Source: Winogradskyella echinorum
GTDB lineage: Bacteria > Bacteroidota > Bacteroidia > Flavobacteriales > Flavobacteriaceae
Length of the DNA: 64,000 nt
Assembly: GCF_014297365.1 (NCBI RefSeq)
Contig: NZ_JACOQD010000002.1
Coordinates: 248,001 to 312,000 of the forward strand
Direction: 5' to 3'
In this document: positions 61,920 to 64,000 of the stretch, one piece after another
How the letters are laid out: each line of letters starts with the position of its first letter
Position numbering within the stretch: position 1 is the stretch's first letter
Notes under the pieces: model-generated
Told to the model about the DNA's origin: nothing
The model's database searches: none
The model's input: only the letters and a program-made list of their open reading frames with translations
Program-made: the position numbers and the translations under genes

Positions 61920-61997
61920 TTTACTACGTCTGATTTTCCTTCGGAAAATCCTCGCACTTAAACCCGCAACTATTCTTATACGAGATCGTTACCCAAC
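61858..61997 (+). repeat. attC-like site 14 (right-hand boundary, orphan)
   Basis: Own-end GTGTACCAAC has no partner start (GTTGGTACAC) in the window. Arms GTATAAAAACAATTGC and GCAACTATTCTTATAC pair, and the extra mismatch is C-A, again a wobble only on the - strand. Tip GATTTTCC/GGAAAATC as in site 11. The next start, GTTACCCAAC at 61988, is the same 10-mer as that of cassette 7. Confidence 0.78.
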
Positions 61998-62030
61998 ATT
62001 ACCAAAAGAACGTTACGAATTCAACTATAT

Positions 62031-62207
62031 CTAGTTTTTATTTTTATAAAATTCAATTTCTCTTTCAAAATAAACTTCTTCTTTTTCTTCTGGTTGATTA
62101 TATACATCACAATAGTATACTTTTCTAGCAAAAATTCTAACTTTTAGAGATTTTGTAGGATTAACTTTTGCACACACTATATCACCTGATTTAAATAAAC
62201 TACTCAT
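62031..62207 (-). CDS. small hypothetical protein (58 residues)
   Basis: ORF starting MSSLFKSGDIVCAKVNPTKS, continuing VRIFARKVYYCDVYNQPEEK. The opening F-K-x-G-D-x-V-x-x-K resembles YodC-like/DUF2158 small proteins. It starts 17 bases below the cupin stop on the same strand and is the first intact gene right of the array. Function unknown. Confidence 0.6.
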   Translation of the reverse strand: MSSLFKSGDIVCAKVNPTKSLKVRIFARKVYYCDVYNQPEEKEEVYFEREIEFYKNKN

Positions 62208-62223
62208 AATTATTGATTTTATT

Positions 62224-62574
62224 CTATGGTTCTAAATCATCATAGCCACTTTTTAAAATGATTGAAAGCATCTTAAATCTTTCATTTGCTTCTATTGTAT
62301 ACAAAACATGACCTGGAATAATCATAGAATCATTCTTTTGTAAGTAAGTAGATATATCGTCTACCACAATTTCTGCTTTTCCTTCAATGACATTCACAAA
62401 AGTTGAAAAAGGTGTTAGTTTGGGCTTATACACTTTACCATAGTCCAACGCTAAAGCCATTATATTGCCTGTTTTTTCATTTAAAATGTGTTTAACAATT
62501 ATAGTATTTGAAACATATTTCAGCTTATCGCTAATATTGAATGCCTTAAGGTTTTCAAATTCATAATTCTTCAT
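62224..62574 (-). CDS. cupin domain protein
   Basis: Single-domain cupin of 116 residues: NIMALALDYGKVYKPKLTPF, STFVNVIEGKAEIVVDDIST, YLQKNDSMIIPGHVLYTIEA. The cupin barrel motifs are there, but the usual His metal ligands of motif 1 are replaced (S-T-F-V), so a metal-free ligand-binding role is likely. Operon with the small gene downstream. Confidence 0.85.
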   Translation of the reverse strand: MKNYEFENLKAFNISDKLKYVSNTIIVKHILNEKTGNIMALALDYGKVYKPKLTPFSTFVNVIEGKAEIVVDDISTYLQKNDSMIIPGHVLYTIEANERFKMLSIILKSGYDDLEP

Positions 62575-62588
62575 AACACAAATTCTAT

Positions 62589-62702
62589 TTACTCGTTATT
62601 TTTGATTCGTCTCTTTTCTGCTTTAGCTTGTTTCTTTTCTTTAGCTGTCCTAGTTGGTGCTGTTTTGCTGTTTTTAGCTTTACCGCTTTTTTCTTTTGAC
62701 AT
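62589..62702 (-). CDS. small Lys/Ala-rich basic protein (37 residues)
   Basis: ORF starting MSKEKSGKAKNSKTAPTRTA and ending KAEKRRIKNNE. It is entirely hydrophilic and strongly basic, 14 bases upstream of the cupin start on the same strand. Similar short basic proteins accompany stress clusters in flavobacteria, from memory. Possibly nucleic-acid associated. Confidence 0.5.
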   Translation of the reverse strand: MSKEKSGKAKNSKTAPTRTAKEKKQAKAEKRRIKNNE

Positions 62703-62790
62703 GATTATAATTTTTAAATATTAAATAATAACAAGTAATAGTTTATTTAATTGACAAAGACAGTTTTATGCATCATTTGTTTAACCAAAA

Positions 62791-62818
62791 CAAGAAAGCA
62801 GACTTAAAAGTCTGCTTT
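62791..62818. terminator. hairpin between small basic gene and CsbD-like gene
   Basis: AAAGCAGACTT and AAGTCTGCTTT form an 11-bp stem with a very short loop and a T-rich + strand tail. It may be a terminator; no gene on the + strand ends here. Confidence 0.5.
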
Positions 62819-62954
62819 TCTAATTCCAGATAAATAAATCATCTGGACTTCCCTAACTGATTAATAGCCTTACAAAGATAACTAAGAGTTAATATAATTA
62901 GTTATACACTTTTTTGCGATAGTTACATAAATCACTGATTTAAAGTTTGCAAAT

Positions 62955-62985
62955 AAAAAAAACAGTTTATTTAAAAACTGTTCTT
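62955..62985 (-). terminator. rho-independent terminator
   Basis: On the minus strand GAACAGTTT and AAACTGTTT form a stem followed by a T-run; it ends the CsbD-like gene transcript. Confidence 0.7.
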
Positions 62986-63008
62986 AATGAGTAGACTCAA
63001 CTTATATT

Positions 63009-63254
63009 TTAGATTGCACTTGCAACGCTTTTAAAATTTGATTTCAAGATACCTACAACTTCATTTCTGTCCTTATGTAACTTGTTTTCTAATCTCTTGA
63101 TTAAATCTAATTCTTTACCACTTTCAAATTTTACATCTTCAGAAGATAATTTTGGATATTTTACTTTCAATGCTTTTGATTGTTTGTCCCAATCACCACT
63201 AAATTTAAATAGCTCACTTGTCTTTTTCTCACCTTCTTTGTTCTTGGTTTCCAT
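63009..63254 (-). CDS. CsbD-like stress protein
   Basis: Protein of 81 residues from the ATG at 63254 (METKNKEGEKKTSELFKFSG); the longer frame to 63353 has a non-conserved Cys-rich extension. GDWDKQSKALKVKYPKLSSE, DVKFESGKELDLIKRLENKL and HKDRNEVVGILK follow the CsbD pattern (W-x-x-x-K...K-x-x-P-x-L-x-x-x-D...G). CsbD proteins are general stress-induced and of unknown mechanism. It is 100 bases from the AraC-type gene start side and probably under stress control. Confidence 0.78.
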   Translation of the reverse strand: METKNKEGEKKTSELFKFSGDWDKQSKALKVKYPKLSSEDVKFESGKELDLIKRLENKLHKDRNEVVGILKSNFKSVASAI

Positions 63255-63354
63255 AATTATGTATTTAAAGTAGTGCTTAATTGTACTACTATCACAAAGA
63301 TGAGAACTAATACCTCGAAATGTGTTACAGAACAGACATATATGTTTACACATG

Positions 63355-63915
63355 TCACAGGTTTTCTAAATTGCTCTTTCTTTTTTTTCCTATTTTTTTA
63401 TAAAATGAAGGTGTGTGTCCAGTAACTTTTTTGAATTGGTGAGACAAATGAGCTACACTACTGTAATTTAATTTATAGGCAATTTCAGTGAGATTAAGTT
63501 CATCATAAAGAATCAATTCTTTTGCCCTTTCTATTTTGTGCTTAATAATAAAATGCTGAATCGTAATTCCTTTTACTTCAGAAAACAAGTTTGATAGATA
63601 CGTGTAATCATATTTCAATTTTTGTGCTATATAATCTGAATAATTAACTTTTGGGACTTCATCAGAATAATGAATCATTTCTATAATCACGTTTTTTATT
63701 TTATCTATAAGAATACTTCGTTTATCATCCATTAACTCTAACCCTGATATAGCTAAATTTGATTTTAATTCTTGTTTTTGAAGTTCAGAAATATCTTCTT
63801 TTATTTCTATCATTCCAAGCTCAACACTTGTATAATGTAAGCCCAGTTTCTCTAACTCATATTTGACAAAAAGCTTACATCTTAAGCTTACCATATATTT
63901 TATATAGAGTTTCAT
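63355..63915 (-). CDS. AraC family DNA-binding transcriptional regulator
   Basis: Protein of 186 residues. The C-terminal ~100 residues form an AraC double helix-turn-helix: DYIAQKLKYDYTYLSNLFSE, VKGITIQHFIIKHKIERAKE, LNLTEIAYKLNYSSVAHLSH, QFKKVTGHTPSFYKK. The N-terminal ~80 residues are unlike the usual cupin sensor and have several Cys/Glu. It sits at the head of the minus-strand stress genes and is a plausible regulator of them. Confidence 0.9.
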   Translation of the reverse strand: MKLYIKYMVSLRCKLFVKYELEKLGLHYTSVELGMIEIKEDISELQKQELKSNLAISGLELMDDKRSILIDKIKNVIIEMIHYSDEVPKVNYSDYIAQKLKYDYTYLSNLFSEVKGITIQHFIIKHKIERAKELILYDELNLTEIAYKLNYSSVAHLSHQFKKVTGHTPSFYKKIGKKRKSNLENL

Positions 63916-64000
63916 TAATATTTACGATTTAAAAAGCATTCTTATTTAATTAAAGATAAACTATATAAGTCATCATGTATGGAAAGTTGACTGAAATAAA

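Larger units (their letters stand above)
49090..61997 (+). mobile_element. integron-like cassette array (attC cluster), 13 complete cassettes
   Basis: Fourteen copies of a ~137-141 bp structured repeat separate small genes, all on the + strand. Each cassette body starts with GTTR plus six variable bases and ends with the reverse complement of that same 10-mer, immediately before the repeat core. Cassettes, from the G of GTT: 49100, 50028, 50799, 51967, 53220, 53790, 54626, 55516, 56559, 57385, 58115, 58767, 60277, with the next start at 60860. In integrons the core site at a cassette start complements the inverse core at its own end, which is exactly what is seen. No tyrosine recombinase (IntI) is encoded in the window, so this may be the distal part of an integron or an orphan cluster. 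The left end has no repeat; the right end is rearranged. Confidence 0.85.

Noticed and set aside
49897..61997. CRISPR array
   Set aside because: Repeats are ~130-140 bp with internal hairpins and the 'spacers' are whole genes of 0.5-1.4 kb; no cas genes.
49897..61997. MITE or transposon copies
   Set aside because: No transposase, no target-site duplications; ends complement across the gene rather than across the repeat, and all copies share one orientation in one cluster.
1..64000. tRNA or rRNA genes
   Set aside because: No tRNA T-arm (GTTCGAATC-like) or rRNA sequence was recognised on reading; a scan with tRNAscan-SE would settle this.

Overview
The window is A+T-rich DNA from a member of the Bacteroidota, almost certainly the Flavobacteriaceae. 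The evidence is type IX secretion (T9SS) sorting domains of both A and B type, an SprF/PorP-like partner protein, a fused alpha/beta 2-oxoacid dehydrogenase E1, flavobacterial gene families (DUF6090, QEGLA/DUF1704, TIGR03915/TIGR03916), and weak Shine-Dalgarno signals with occasional TAnnTTTG -7 boxes. No rRNA, tRNA, CRISPR array, transposase or phage gene was recognised.

Bases 1-49,000 are ordinary chromosome. An SprB-repeat adhesin (5' end outside the window) and its SprF-like partner are followed by a membrane-anchored winged-helix regulator, a YceI protein, a T9SS-sorted protein, DUF1853, an RluE-type pseudouridine synthase, a helicase, ExbD, and three tandem mini-ORFs of 23-28 codons. 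Then come a secreted lysyl-endopeptidase-like protease, an M19 dipeptidase, the E1 fusion, a 2OG-Fe oxygenase, SUI1, a nucleoside phosphorylase, Ung and MutS2 lacking its Smr domain. A ~550-base gene-free stretch (29,271-29,823) holds two terminator-ended candidate RNAs. It is followed by a tight operon (glutathione-synthase-like ATP-grasp, rhodanese, TerB-like, N-formylglutamate amidohydrolase, DUF1704 metallopeptidase), a dicarboxylate symporter, aroC with a palindrome in its last codons, an LpxH-like hydrolase, a giant FAD/Fe-S oxidase, the TIGR03915/TIGR03916 DNA-repair pair, gcvT, a pterin dehydratase and YebC.

Bases 49,090-61,997 are the standout. Thirteen cassettes, all on the + strand, each carry one or two small accessory genes and are separated by 14 copies of a ~137-141 bp structured repeat. 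Each cassette begins GTTR-N6 and ends with the exact or 9/10 reverse complement of its OWN start; neighbouring cassettes do not match. Inside each repeat two 16-17 nt arms pair, and every arm mismatch seen is A-C on the + strand, hence a G-T wobble on the - strand, while the arm sequences covary between copies. These are the hallmarks of integron attC sites folded from the bottom strand, so I read this as an integron cassette array (or a CALIN: attC cluster without an integrase) in a flavobacterium. No integrase is in the window. Cargo includes a RelA/SpoT-type nucleotidyltransferase, a polysaccharide deacetylase, an S26 signal-peptidase-like protein with His where Lys is expected, a RidA-like lipoprotein, DUF6090, DUF2199, DUF6438 and several small membrane proteins.

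The right edge is a scar. The last complete cassette is followed by a stress-type operon (47-residue basic protein, BON domain protein, hypothetical) whose final gene is cut off and fused to the fourteenth repeat. Beyond it lie minus-strand stress-type genes (small hypothetical, cupin, small basic protein, CsbD-like, AraC regulator).
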